Counted from the first letter of the stretch, positions 7,683 to 15,672 are shown. The stretch is DNA of 18,651 nt from Pseudomonadota bacterium (GCA_023393655.1 JAEWKP010000164.1:1-18651), one strand, 5' to 3'. Notes: generated by a model not told the origin, from the sequence alone. Numbers and translations are program-made.

Positions 7683-8588
7683 CTAACCGAGTGCCTGGCT
7701 GGCGAGTGCGATGCGGCGCGGACCGCCCGGGATCGACGGCATATAGGCGGCCCGCCCCAGCCCCATCGATGTGGCGCTGTCGTGGATCTGCATGCCGCTG
7801 GCGACGAGGAAGTTCGTGAAGGCGGTATTGCAGGCCGGCGTGTCGGCTCGCAGGAACCTCCCGGCATGGGCCTCGACATAAGGGCGCGAGACCGCGACCG
7901 CATCGGACTCGGTCGCTGCGATGACCGGGCCGATGACGTGCCCTCGTCCGAACGGCCGGCAAAGCGCGAAGGAGACGATCTCCTCGTTGCGGATCAGGAC
8001 ATGTCCCTGGGACGCTGGAAGCAGGGAACGGAAAACGGCGGAGCGATCCAGGCCGATCGCCGCGCGGTCGAGCCGCAGGAGATTGTCGTGATCCTCGGCC
8101 TGGAGCGGACGAAGCGAGCCTTCCGCCCTGGCGAAAGGCATGGTTTTTCCGGGATTGAGCGCATCCGGGGCCGCTTCCCCCTGGCAACGCAGGATCTTCT
8201 GCTCGTACCCGTAGCCGAGCGAGCGATAGAGCCGCTTCGCCTCGCGCGTCGCGGTGAGCCCGAAAACGACTCCCGGATTCAGCTCATGCGCTTTCTCCAT
8301 GAGCCAGCTTCCCGCCCCCTGCTCCTGCAGGCGGGGCAAGGTGATCAGCATGCAGACCATGGCGAAATCCGGCCTGTACCGGAGCCACATCACGGTTGCG
8401 ACGACCCGTCCGATCTCGTCGACGGCAGCGAGCCCCTGGCCCAGATCGAGCAGCATCTGCCAGTCGCCTTCCCGATGCGGCCACCCCACCGAAACGGACA
8501 GCGCATGCAGCAGCGTGGGATCGACCTGCCTGATGTCGCGCAAGCCGAGCTCGAACGTGTCGATATGCAGTCGGGCGATCGTCTCCAA
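7683..8588 (-). CDS. Tandem GNAT-fold N-acetyltransferase (paralog A)
   Basis: A 301-residue protein with two acetyltransferase-like halves. The N-terminal half has GWPHR near 35-39 and the acetyl-CoA pyrophosphate loop QEQGAG at 88-93, with LTATREAKRLYRSLGY (111-126) as the usual C-terminal motif of a GNAT domain. The second half (about 157-280) contains RPFGRGHVIGPV at 211-222 and FLRADT at 245-250, resembling the second domain often joined to such GNATs. It starts with TTG at 8588, supported by GGAGG 7 bases upstream; no Met codon fits better. It is a clear paralog of the protein at 16662-17513, sharing these blocks and the C-terminal ALASQALG. The family transfers acyl groups from acyl-CoA to amines. 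The acceptor is unknown; context suggests a catabolic amine. Confidence 0.88.
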   Translation of the reverse strand: METIARLHIDTFELGLRDIRQVDPTLLHALSVSVGWPHREGDWQMLLDLGQGLAAVDEIGRVVATVMWLRYRPDFAMVCMLITLPRLQEQGAGSWLMEKAHELNPGVVFGLTATREAKRLYRSLGYGYEQKILRCQGEAAPDALNPGKTMPFARAEGSLRPLQAEDHDNLLRLDRAAIGLDRSAVFRSLLPASQGHVLIRNEEIVSFALCRPFGRGHVIGPVIAATESDAVAVSRPYVEAHAGRFLRADTPACNTAFTNFLVASGMQIHDSATSMGLGRAAYMPSIPGGPRRIALASQALG

Positions 8589-8595
8589 GTCGCAG

Positions 8596-8600
8596 CCTCC
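8596..8600 (-). promoter_or_regulatory. Shine-Dalgarno site supporting a TTG start for GNAT paralog A
   Basis: GGAGG on the minus strand, 7 bases before TTG 8588. The frame has no in-frame ATG or GTG nearby that would keep the conserved GWPHR region intact, so the TTG start is favoured. Confidence 0.75.
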
Positions 8601-8618
8601 GCCGTGTCAACGGCTCTG

Positions 8619-8641
8619 CCCGGCTGCCGATTCCAGCCGGG
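8619..8641. repeat. Leader hairpin upstream of GNAT paralog A
   Basis: CCCGGCTG (8619-8626) and CAGCCGGG (8634-8641) form a perfect 8-bp stem with a 7-base loop, 31-53 bases upstream of the GNAT A start. A perfect 10-bp palindrome ACCGATCGGT (8643-8652) adjoins it. These could be operators or leader structure; no T tract follows on the minus strand. Confidence 0.45.
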
Positions 8642-8659
8642 TACCGATCGGTTCTAAAC

Positions 8660-8680
8660 CATTCCCGCAACAGGAAGCAC
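8660..8680. repeat. Intergenic motif copy 1 (shared with 16419-16440)
   Basis: A 21-base sequence built as CATT, CCCGC, AAC, AGGAAGCAC. The second copy in the other GNAT-associated gap differs by one inserted G and two substitutions in the three-base middle. It lies 71 bases before the minus-strand GNAT A start and 190 bases before the plus-strand hydroxyacid dehydrogenase start, with partial TTCC-N7-GGAA symmetry. Probable regulator binding site or promoter element. Confidence 0.55.
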
Positions 8681-8860
8681 CGTTATTCCGCGGCAATTCG
8701 GCAGGGAAGTCCGCGAGGTGGTGCCGAAACGATGCGAAGGCCGGTGCGCCGGCTCTATCATGTCGCCAACGCCGCCTTAACCCGGAGCCGCCCGTGACGG
8801 GATGCCCGAACGGCTCGGCGCAGAACTCGTGCAGGAAACAGCCTGATCATCCGATCTCAC

Positions 8861-8864
8861 GGAG
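8861..8864 (+). promoter_or_regulatory. Shine-Dalgarno site supporting a TTG start for the hydroxyacid dehydrogenase
   Basis: GGAG 6 bases before TTG 8871. The protein then begins TFLFNSTDE, the usual N-terminal strand of GhrA-type enzymes, which a later start would remove. Confidence 0.75.
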
Positions 8865-8870
8865 CTCGCC

Positions 8871-9794
8871 TTGACCTTCCTCTTCAACTCCACCGATGAG
8901 CGGGCCCGGGTGTTTTCGGCGCGCTTCGCCGAGGAATTGCCGGATATCCGCTTCCTCAAGGCCAGCGATGCCTATGACCCCACCGATATCCGCTATCTCG
9001 TCACCTGGACGGCCCCCGACGATCTCCACCGCCTTGCCAATCTCGAAATCCTGTTCTCGATCGGCGCCGGCATCGACCAGATGAAGACGGACGGGTTGCC
9101 GCCCGGCGTCCTCGTCGTCCGAATGGTCGAGGAGGGCATCACCCGGATGATGCAGGAATACGTGACGCTCGGCGTGCTCGCCCTGCATCGGCAATGGCCC
9201 CTCTATATCGCCCAGCAGAACGCCGCGCACTGGGAGGCGTATGACATCGTATCCGCCACCGACCGCCGGATCGGCGTGCTCGGCCTGGGCATGATGGGAT
9301 CGGCCGTCATCGACCACCTGAAGCTGTTCGGCTTCCCGATATCCGGCTGGAGCCGCTCGCCGCGATCGATCGACGGGATACGCTGCCTTCATGGCCCGGC
9401 GGGCCTGTCCACCCTGCTCGCCGAGACCGATATCCTGATCTGCCTGCTGCCGCTCACGCCCGAGACGACCGGCATTCTGGATGCGGAGCTCTTTGCGCAA
9501 CTCCCCGTTGGGGCGGGTCTCGTGCATGTCGGCCGCGGCCAGCATCTTGACCAGGCCGCCCTGCTCGATGCCCTCGACAGAGGCCATCTGTCCGGCGCCG
9601 TGCTCGACGTCACGGAGCCGGAGCCGCTTCCGCCCGGCCATCGCCTGTGGAGCCATCCCAAGGTGATCCTGACACCGCATATCGCCAGCAAGGTCGAGGC
9701 CGAGCCCGCGGCGAGGGCCGTCATCGAGAATATCCGTCGCCCTCGCTCCGGCCTGCCGCCGATCGGCCTGGGCGACCGCAGCCGCGGCTACTGA
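8871..9794 (+). CDS. ghrA: D-2-hydroxyacid dehydrogenase, glyoxylate/hydroxypyruvate reductase A type
   Basis: A 307-residue cytoplasmic NAD(P)H-dependent reductase; E. coli GhrA, of similar length, reduces glyoxylate to glycolate and hydroxypyruvate to D-glycerate. The nucleotide-binding GLGMMG is at 138-143. The catalytic triad of the 2-hydroxyacid dehydrogenase family is intact: R222 (VGRG), E251 (before PLP) and H270 (TPHIAS). The C-terminus DRSRGY matches the GhrA subgroup. It starts at TTG, first gene of the plus-strand series, and is followed by the cupin gene after 27 bases. A tartrate-dehydrogenase-like enzyme downstream could supply hydroxypyruvate, which would give this enzyme a pathway role. 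The name is by homology; other 2-keto acids are possible substrates. Confidence 0.88.
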   Translation: MTFLFNSTDERARVFSARFAEELPDIRFLKASDAYDPTDIRYLVTWTAPDDLHRLANLEILFSIGAGIDQMKTDGLPPGVLVVRMVEEGITRMMQEYVTLGVLALHRQWPLYIAQQNAAHWEAYDIVSATDRRIGVLGLGMMGSAVIDHLKLFGFPISGWSRSPRSIDGIRCLHGPAGLSTLLAETDILICLLPLTPETTGILDAELFAQLPVGAGLVHVGRGQHLDQAALLDALDRGHLSGAVLDVTEPEPLPPGHRLWSHPKVILTPHIASKVEAEPAARAVIENIRRPRSGLPPIGLGDRSRGY

Positions 9795-9821
9795 AACCTC
9801 CTGCCAACGAAAGGCTTTCCC

Positions 9822-10181
9822 ATGCCTCTCCTCGTCAAGCTCGACCTCGCCGGAACCGGCGAGCCCAAGCATTCAAAGGCAGCCGCAGACCGCCTGATCT
9901 CCGGCGATCCCTCCTTCAAGACCTGGGCTCAGGACGAGTCCCGTGAAGGCACGGGCAAAGTCCGCACCGGCGTATGGGAAGCGACGCCGGGTGAGAACCA
10001 TTCGATCAAGGGCGAGACGATGGAATTCTGCTACATCCTCTCTGGCGTCATCGAGCTGACCGAGGAAGGCCAGCCGCCGCGCATCTTCCGCGCCGGCGAC
10101 AGCTTCGTGATGAAACCCGGCTATGTCGGCGTCTGGAAGACGATCGAGACCGTCCGGAAGATCTACGTGATCGTCGGCTGA
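9822..10181 (+). CDS. Small cupin-domain protein (DUF861/Cupin_3-like)
   Basis: A 119-residue single-domain cupin. The pattern GVWEATPGEN, EFCYILSGVIELTEEG, AGDSFVMKPGYVGVWKTIETVRKIYVIV matches the Cupin_3 (DUF861) group related to EutQ and ureidoglycine aminohydrolase. The classical cupin metal ligands (HxH in motif 1, His in motif 2) are absent: motif 1 has METMEFCY-type residues after a single His, and motif 2 has Trp in the His place, so a metal-independent or binding role is likely. AAGG lies 7 bases before ATG 9822. It is probably co-transcribed with the upstream dehydrogenase. Members of this group recur in amine and amino-acid catabolic clusters, usually without known activity, so I give no specific function. 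Confidence 0.82.
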   Translation: MPLLVKLDLAGTGEPKHSKAAADRLISGDPSFKTWAQDESREGTGKVRTGVWEATPGENHSIKGETMEFCYILSGVIELTEEGQPPRIFRAGDSFVMKPGYVGVWKTIETVRKIYVIVG

Positions 10182-10310
10182 CGCCGCGCCGAAGAATCGG
10201 CCGCGCCGGGCGGAGCAAACGGGATTTCCGATCGGCGCCGGCACGTTCAGACGCGCAAACTGCGGGTGTGGTCGATCTAGCCTGACACGAACGCCACCTG
10301 GAGATCCGCC
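10182..10310 (+). other. 129-base gap between cupin and aldehyde dehydrogenase genes
   Basis: Only a short hairpin is visible right after the cupin stop: GCCGA-AGAA-TCGGC (10188-10201), with no T tract. No promoter match was recognised. The gap leaves open whether the downstream three-gene block has its own promoter. Confidence 0.35.
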
Positions 10311-11774
10311 GTGTCGCTGAGTTTCGATCCTGCTTCGGTCACGCTCCCGCGCGGCCATTTCATCGGCGGCGAATGGGTCGCTGCCCAGGATGGCATCGAC
10401 CTGCATCGCCCTTCGGACGCAACCGCCTTTGCCGCTTGCCCGGTTGCCGATGCAGACCTCGTCGACCGCGCCGTGGCCGCCGCGAAGGCAGCCCTGGCGG
10501 AAAGCGGCTGGGGCCGCCTGGCGCCGCGGGAACGCGCCCGCGCACTGCATCGCTGGGCCGATCTCATCGAGGCGGAAGCGGAAACCCTGGCGCGGCTGGA
10601 GGCGATCGCCTCGACCCGGCCGATCTCGGAGCTCATGGCGGGCGATGTTCCGGTGACCGCGGAGCAGATCCGCTTCTTCGCCGAATTCGCCGACAAGGAA
10701 GGCGGCAATCTCGTCCCGACGGGCTCCGACAGCTTCGGCATGATCGCGACGGAGCCCTATGGCGTCGTCGGCGCGATCACGCCCTGGAACTTCCCGATCA
10801 ACATGGCCGGCTGGAAGCTCGGCCCCTCACTCGCGGCCGGCAATGCCGTCGTGCTGAAGCCGTCCGAGATGACGCCTTTCGCGACGCTCTACCTGGCGGA
10901 ACTGTCGGTGCGCGCCGGACTGCCGGCGGGCCTGGTCAATATCGTGCTCGGCGACGGCCGGACCACCGGCACCGCGATCACCGGCCATCCCGACATCGCC
11001 AAGGTCAGCTTCACCGGCTCGACGGCTGCCGGCGCCGCGATCATGGAGAACATCGCCCGCACCGGCATCAAGCCGATGACGCTCGAGCTCGGTGGCAAGA
11101 GTCCGCAGCTAGTCTTCGCCGATGCCGACCTGCCGCGCGCCGCCGCCGCCATCGCCCGCAGCATCCTCGGCAATGCCGGCCAGGCCTGTGTCGCCGGCTC
11201 GCGGCTGATCGTGGCGGAGAGCGTCGCGGAGGAGCTCGTCGAGCTCATCGTCGAACGCATGCGCACAGTCCGCCCGGGCGCGACCTGGGACGCGGCGAGC
11301 GCCTATTCGCCGATCATCTCCGAACGGCAGATCGGCCGCATGGCCGGGATCGTCGATGCGGCGGTGGCGCGGGGCGCCAATTGCCGTCTGGGCGGGCAAC
11401 GCCTCGACCATGCCGGCTATTTCTATGCGCCGACCGTGCTGGAGAGGGTCGATGCCACCTCGCCTGCCGTGACCGAGGAAATCTTCGGGCCGGTCCTGAC
11501 CGTCCAGACCTTCCGGGAGGAGGAGGAAGGGCTCGGGCTCGCCGATCATCCGACCTATGGGCTCTGCGCCGGCCTCTACACGCGCGACCTGTCGCGGGCG
11601 CTGCGTGCGATCGACCGCCTCCAGGCCGGCACCGTCTGGGTCAACCGCTATGGCCGCTCGCGCGACCACATCCTGCCGACCGGCGGCTACAAGCAGTCCG
11701 GCCTCGGCAAGGACTTGGGGCGCGAGGCCTATCTCGCCAATCGCAAATCCAAGAGCGTCCTGATCGCCGTCTGA
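10311..11774 (+). CDS. NAD(P)-dependent aldehyde dehydrogenase
   Basis: A 487-residue class I/II-type aldehyde dehydrogenase that oxidises an aldehyde to the acid in the cytoplasm. Catalytic residues are all visible: N160 in TPWNFP, K183 in LKPSE, general base E259 in LELGGKSP and nucleophile C293 in GNAGQACVAGSR. The terminal KQSGLGKDLGREAY segment is normal. GTG start 10311 is supported by GGAGA 6 bases upstream. The tartrate/malate dehydrogenase-like gene follows after 12 bases, its ribosome site overlapping this stop codon. Sequence style suggests the betaine-aldehyde/aminobutyraldehyde branch, so an amino- or acylaminoaldehyde made by the nearby FAD oxidase is a reasonable substrate. This is inferred from context; family members are hard to assign by eye. 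Confidence 0.94.
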   Translation: MSLSFDPASVTLPRGHFIGGEWVAAQDGIDLHRPSDATAFAACPVADADLVDRAVAAAKAALAESGWGRLAPRERARALHRWADLIEAEAETLARLEAIASTRPISELMAGDVPVTAEQIRFFAEFADKEGGNLVPTGSDSFGMIATEPYGVVGAITPWNFPINMAGWKLGPSLAAGNAVVLKPSEMTPFATLYLAELSVRAGLPAGLVNIVLGDGRTTGTAITGHPDIAKVSFTGSTAAGAAIMENIARTGIKPMTLELGGKSPQLVFADADLPRAAAAIARSILGNAGQACVAGSRLIVAESVAEELVELIVERMRTVRPGATWDAASAYSPIISERQIGRMAGIVDAAVARGANCRLGGQRLDHAGYFYAPTVLERVDATSPAVTEEIFGPVLTVQTFREEEEGLGLADHPTYGLCAGLYTRDLSRALRAIDRLQAGTVWVNRYGRSRDHILPTGGYKQSGLGKDLGREAYLANRKSKSVLIAV

Positions 11775-11786
11775 GGAGACTGCACC

Positions 11787-12830
11787 GTGAAATCCTACAA
11801 GATCGCCCTGATCCCGGGCGACGGCATCGGCACCGCCGTCATCGACGCGACCTGGCAGGTGCTGAACAAGGCGGCGGCCGGCGCGGGCTTCGGGCTCGAC
11901 GGCACGAGCTTCCCCTGGTCCTGCGATTTCTACGAGAAGACCGGCGCGATGATGCCGCCGGACGGCATCGAGACGCTGCGCGGCTTCGACGCGATCCTGC
12001 TCGGTGCGGTCGGCTGGCCGAAGCGCGTGCCGGATTCGGTCTCGCTGCACGGGCTCCTGCTGCCGATCCGCAAGGCCTTCGTGCAATACGCGAATATCCG
12101 CCCGCACCGGCTGCTGCCGGGCGTCGAGGGGCCGCTGCGCGCCAGCGCCTTCGACATCCTCTGCATCCGCGAGAACACCGAGGGCGAGTATTCGGGCGCC
12201 GGGGGCCGCATCCATAACGGCACGGGCGACGAAGTCGCGGTCGAGACGGCGATCTTCACCCGCAAGGGCGTCGAACGCATCCTGCGCTTCGGCTTCGAGC
12301 AGGCCCGCAAGCGCCGCGGCAAGCTCGCCTCGGTGACGAAGTCGAACGCGCAGAAATACTCGATGGTGTTCTGGGACGAGGTCACCGCCCAGGTCGCGGC
12401 CGACTATCCCGATATCGAGGTCGCGAACTACCATATCGACGCCATGGCGGCGCGGATGGTGATGGCGCCGGAAAGCCTCGACGTCGTCGTCGCGTCGAAC
12501 CTGTTCGGCGACATCCTGACCGATCTCGGCGCCGCCATCCAGGGTGGGCTGGGCTATGCGGCCTCCGCCAATATCAACCCGGAGCGCAGCGCGCCTTCGA
12601 TGTTCGAGCCGGTGCATGGCTCGGCCCCCGACATCGCCCATCTCGGCATCGCCAATCCGATCGCGGCGATCTGGTCCGGCGCGATGATGCTGGAACATCT
12701 CGGGGAATCGGGCGCGGCAGCCGCCGTGATCGGCGCTATCGAAGCGGCGACCGCGCGCGGCATCGGCACGAAGGCCGGCCAGCACAAGACAACCGAAATC
12801 ACCGGCGCCATCGTCGCGGCGCTGGCTTGA
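11787..12830 (+). CDS. Tartrate / D-malate dehydrogenase-like beta-decarboxylating dehydrogenase
   Basis: A 347-residue member of the isocitrate/isopropylmalate dehydrogenase superfamily, cytoplasmic, NAD- and divalent-metal-dependent. IPGDGIG is at residues 8-14. The segment GAVGWPKRVPDSVSLHGLLLPIR is the signature of the tartrate dehydrogenase/DmlA branch, in contrast to LeuB. ENTEGEYSG, the TKSNA lysine motif and the metal aspartates in NLFGDILTD are all intact. GTG 11787 follows GAGGAG at 8 bases. It lies between two aldehyde dehydrogenase genes with 12- and 13-base gaps, a tight operon. Enzymes of this branch act on D-malate, tartrates or related 2-hydroxydiacids and often decarboxylate the product. 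Which one applies here cannot be decided from sequence. Confidence 0.9.
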   Translation: MKSYKIALIPGDGIGTAVIDATWQVLNKAAAGAGFGLDGTSFPWSCDFYEKTGAMMPPDGIETLRGFDAILLGAVGWPKRVPDSVSLHGLLLPIRKAFVQYANIRPHRLLPGVEGPLRASAFDILCIRENTEGEYSGAGGRIHNGTGDEVAVETAIFTRKGVERILRFGFEQARKRRGKLASVTKSNAQKYSMVFWDEVTAQVAADYPDIEVANYHIDAMAARMVMAPESLDVVVASNLFGDILTDLGAAIQGGLGYAASANINPERSAPSMFEPVHGSAPDIAHLGIANPIAAIWSGAMMLEHLGESGAAAAVIGAIEAATARGIGTKAGQHKTTEITGAIVAALA

Positions 12831-12843
12831 GAGGACAGCAGGG

Positions 12844-14304
12844 ATGACCATCGAAGGCCTTCGCGCCCCCGGACTCGTGCAGGAAGCCTGCCTTGTCGGC
12901 GGCCAGTGGATCAGCGCGGCCTCGGGCCGCGCGCTCGACGTCGTCGATCCTGCCACGCAAGCGGTTATCGGCACGGTGCCGGACGCCGGCACGTCTGAGA
13001 CCCGCGCCGCGATCGACGCCGCCACGGCAGCTTTCGAGAGCTGGCGTGCCAAGACCCCGGCCGAGCGCGCTGTGCTGCTCGAAGCCTGGCATGGCCTGAT
13101 GCTCGAACATCTCGAGGATCTCGCGCTGATCCTGACCCGCGAGCAGGGCAAGCCGCTCGCCGAGTCCCGCGGCGAGATCCGCTATGGCGCCTCCTTCGTG
13201 AAATGGTTCGCCGAGGAAGCCCGGCGCATCTATGGCTCGACCATCCCCGCCCCGACCGCCGATCGGCGCATCGTGGTGATGAAGCAGCCGGTTGGTGTCT
13301 GCGGCATCGTCACGCCCTGGAACTTCCCGAACGCGATGATTACCCGCAAGGTCGCGCCGGCGCTAGCCGCCGGCTGCACCGTCGTGGTCAAGCCTTCGGA
13401 GCTGGCGCCCTATTCGGCGCTGGCGCTCGGCGTGCTGGCGGAGCGGGCCGGCATCCCGGCCGGCGTCATCAACATCGTCACCGGCCTGCCGACCGAGATC
13501 GGCGCCGAGCTCACCGGCAATCCCGGCGTTCGCAAGATCTCCTTCACCGGCTCGACGCGTGTCGGCGCGCTCCTGATGCGGCAGGCCTCCGACAGCATCA
13601 AGCGGCTGAGCCTGGAGCTCGGCGGCAACGCCCCCTTCATCGTCTTCGACGATGCCGATCTCGACCTCGCGATCGACGGCATCCTCGCCTCCAAGTTCCG
13701 CAATGGCGGCCAGACCTGCGTCTGCGCCAACCGCATCCTGGTGCAGGACGGCATCTATGACCGCTTCGCCGAGAGGCTTTCGGCCCGCGTCACGGCGATG
13801 AAGGTCGGCCCGGGGACCGATTCCGGCATCGATATCGGCCCAATGATCAATGCCGCCGCGCTGGAGAAGATCGAGCGCCATGTCGACGACGCCCTGGCGA
13901 AGGGCGCCCGGCGTCTGGCCAGCGCGGCCGGGATACCGAACGGCAAGCAATACGCCACGCCGACCGTCCTGGGCGAGGCGACGACCGAGATGCTGCTGGC
14001 GAGCGAGGAGACGTTCGGCCCGGTGGCGCCGCTCTTCCGCTTCCGCAGCGAGGCGGAGGCGATTGCCGTCGCCAACGGCACGCCCTTCGGCCTGGCCGCC
14101 TATTTCTTCACGCAGGACATGCGCCGCTCCTGGCGCGTCGGCGAGGCGCTGGAATTCGGCATGGTCGGCCTCAATACCGGCGCGATCTCGATGGAGGTCG
14201 CCCCCTTCGGCGGCGTCAAGCAGTCCGGCCTCGGCCGCGAGGGCTCGCAGCTCGGCATCGAGGAATATCTCGAGGTCAAGGCCTTCCACATCGGCGGTCT
14301 CTGA
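12844..14304 (+). CDS. gabD: Succinate-semialdehyde dehydrogenase, GabD-like
   Basis: A 486-residue aldehyde dehydrogenase closest in pattern to NADP-linked GabD, which oxidises succinate semialdehyde to succinate for the TCA cycle. Visible residues are N160 in TPWNFPNAMITRK, K183, general base E258 in LELGGNAPFIVFDDAD and nucleophile C292 in NGGQTCVCANR. The CVCANR context, the ITRK and FRN arginines that hold the substrate carboxylate in GabD, and the end segment GGVKQSGLGREGS are subgroup hallmarks. Length matches E. coli GabD (482). It starts at ATG 12844, 13 bases after the previous stop, and is the last gene of the plus-strand block, before a strong hairpin. Glutarate semialdehyde is an alternative substrate in related proteins. 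Confidence 0.92.
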   Translation: MTIEGLRAPGLVQEACLVGGQWISAASGRALDVVDPATQAVIGTVPDAGTSETRAAIDAATAAFESWRAKTPAERAVLLEAWHGLMLEHLEDLALILTREQGKPLAESRGEIRYGASFVKWFAEEARRIYGSTIPAPTADRRIVVMKQPVGVCGIVTPWNFPNAMITRKVAPALAAGCTVVVKPSELAPYSALALGVLAERAGIPAGVINIVTGLPTEIGAELTGNPGVRKISFTGSTRVGALLMRQASDSIKRLSLELGGNAPFIVFDDADLDLAIDGILASKFRNGGQTCVCANRILVQDGIYDRFAERLSARVTAMKVGPGTDSGIDIGPMINAAALEKIERHVDDALAKGARRLASAAGIPNGKQYATPTVLGEATTEMLLASEETFGPVAPLFRFRSEAEAIAVANGTPFGLAAYFFTQDMRRSWRVGEALEFGMVGLNTGAISMEVAPFGGVKQSGLGREGSQLGIEEYLEVKAFHIGGL

Positions 14305-14309
14305 AAACA

Positions 14310-14343
14310 GAACAGGCGCCGGGCGTTTTCCCGGCGCCTGTTC
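14310..14343. terminator. Bidirectional intrinsic terminator
   Basis: A perfect 14-bp inverted repeat (14310-14323 with 14330-14343; arms GAACAGGCGCCGGG and its complement) with loop CGTTTT, between the convergent GabD-like and FAD oxidoreductase genes. Read on the minus strand it is followed by CTGTTTTCAG-type sequence, a modest T tract, so it should end minus-strand transcripts; on the plus strand the tail is poor in T. It begins 6 bases after the GabD-like stop. Confidence 0.85.
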
Positions 14344-14369
14344 ACGCTGTCGCGACAATACGATGCGCT

Positions 14370-15647
14370 TTACTGAATCCGGTCGAGCGCCTTGTAGTAG
14401 AGTCCCACCAGCGGCAGGAACCAGGGCTTGCCGAAATGGCCCGGAACCGGTGGCCAGGACAGCCCCTTCAGCGGGTTGCGGTCCGGCCGGCCGAGGATCG
14501 CATCGGCCATGATCATGCCGAGATGGGTCGACATCTGGGCACCGTGCCCGGAATAGCCCATCGCGTACCAGACACCGTCCTCATAGCCGGCGCGCGGATA
14601 GCGGTCCTTGGTCATGTCGACCAGACCGCCCCAGCAATAGTCGATCTCGACATCCCTGAGCTGCGGAAAGATGCCGGCAAGGCTCGCACGCAGGATGGCG
14701 CCGCTCTTTGCATCGGAGGTCTGGTCGGAGGTCGCGGAGAAGCGCGCCCGCCCGCCGAAGATCAGCCGGTTGTCCGGCGCGAGGCGGAAATAGTTGCCGA
14801 TGTTCAGCGAGGTCACGGCCGTGCGGTTGCCCGGCATGGTTGCGGCGACTTCCGCCTCGCTCAAAGGCCGCGTCGCGATCAGGAAGCTCCCGACCGCGAT
14901 GACGCGCCGGCGAAACCAGGCGAAGGGGCCGGAGGTATAGGCGCCGGTCGCGACCAGCACATCCCCGGCGGAGACGCTGCCGCGCGGCGTGTCGAGGATA
15001 TGTCGCCCGGCCTCCTGCCGCCGCCCGGTGACCGGGGCGTTTTCATGGATGACCGCACCGTGGCGCGCCGCGGCGGTGGCGAGCCCGGCGACGAAACGAC
15101 CCATATGCATCATCGCGCTCTTCTTCGAGAGCATCGCGCCATGGAAGCTATCGGAGCCGATTTCGCTCTTGAGCTCGGCCCGGCTTAGCATCGCGGTATC
15201 GGGATCGACCTCGCGATGCAGCACCTCGAAATTACGGGTGAGCGCAGCGACATGCTCCGGCTTCGAGGCGAGCTTCAACTTGCCGGCGCGGCGGAAGGCA
15301 CAGTCGATGCCCTCCTCCGCCACGATCCGCTCGATCGTGTCGACCGAGGCGTCGAAGGCCTTGTAGCGCGCGACGGCGCGCTCGGCGCCCAGCGCCTCCT
15401 TGGCAGCGATGAAGCTGTGGGCGAGGCCGTTGTTGAGATGGCCGCCATTGCGGCCCGAGGCGCCGTAACCGACGCTTCGGGCTTCAAGGACGACGACTTT
15501 CGCACCGGCCAAGGCCAGTTGGCGCGCCGCCGCAAGCCCCGTGAAGCCGCCGCCGATCACCGCCACGTCATAGCTGCCCTCGACCGGCCCGGAGACGGCG
15601 CCGTCGAAGGGCGCCGCCGTATCATGCCAATAGGACTTGAACTGCAT
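14370..15647 (-). CDS. FAD-dependent amine oxidoreductase, PuuB-like (DAO family)
   Basis: A 425-residue flavoprotein of the D-amino-acid oxidase (DAO) family. The Rossmann motif VIGGGFTGLAAARQLA begins at 30, with E55 to hold the FAD ribose. The GASGRNGGHLNNG block (62-74) is the hallmark of the gamma-glutamylputrescine oxidase PuuB and related amine oxidases. A terminal block with GYSGHGAQMSTHLGMIMADAI is the second FAD contact. ATG 15647 is chosen over an open frame to 15791 because the extra 48 residues overlap the HAD gene end and are low-complexity; the ribosome site is weak. It follows the HAD gene by 25 bases. PuuB-type enzymes oxidise a blocked primary amine to an aldehyde plus ammonia and peroxide. 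With no PuuA ligase visible, the real substrate may be an N-acyl amine. Confidence 0.9.
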   Translation of the reverse strand: MQFKSYWHDTAAPFDGAVSGPVEGSYDVAVIGGGFTGLAAARQLALAGAKVVVLEARSVGYGASGRNGGHLNNGLAHSFIAAKEALGAERAVARYKAFDASVDTIERIVAEEGIDCAFRRAGKLKLASKPEHVAALTRNFEVLHREVDPDTAMLSRAELKSEIGSDSFHGAMLSKKSAMMHMGRFVAGLATAAARHGAVIHENAPVTGRRQEAGRHILDTPRGSVSAGDVLVATGAYTSGPFAWFRRRVIAVGSFLIATRPLSEAEVAATMPGNRTAVTSLNIGNYFRLAPDNRLIFGGRARFSATSDQTSDAKSGAILRASLAGIFPQLRDVEIDYCWGGLVDMTKDRYPRAGYEDGVWYAMGYSGHGAQMSTHLGMIMADAILGRPDRNPLKGLSWPPVPGHFGKPWFLPLVGLYYKALDRIQ

Positions 15648-15672
15648 CGCGCCTGGGTCCCCTGCCCTTGCC

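Larger units (their letters stand above)
8589..8870. promoter_or_regulatory. Divergent 282-base gap, GNAT A / hydroxyacid dehydrogenase
   Basis: No gene found. It holds, from left to right, the GNAT A ribosome site, a leader hairpin, a palindrome, the shared motif, and on the plus side TATCAT at 8756-8761 as a possible -10 without a good -35. Promoters for both divergent units are expected here. Confidence 0.55.

Noticed and set aside
8660..8680. Sigma-54 promoter reading of the shared motif
   Set aside because: Neither strand gives the GG-N10-GC spacing with TGGCAC/TTGC-like halves in both copies.
10188..10201. Intrinsic terminator after the cupin gene
   Set aside because: Only a 5-bp stem without a T tract, so it is noted within the gap description but not called.
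10373..12217. A 614-codon plus-strand frame overlapping the aldehyde dehydrogenase
   Set aside because: Same strand but out of frame with the motif-complete enzyme; product is Arg/Gly/Pro-rich without recognisable motifs.
11109..13151. A 680-codon open frame on the minus strand opposite the dehydrogenase genes
   Set aside because: Antisense to two intact, motif-complete enzymes, low-complexity product, no ribosome site of note.
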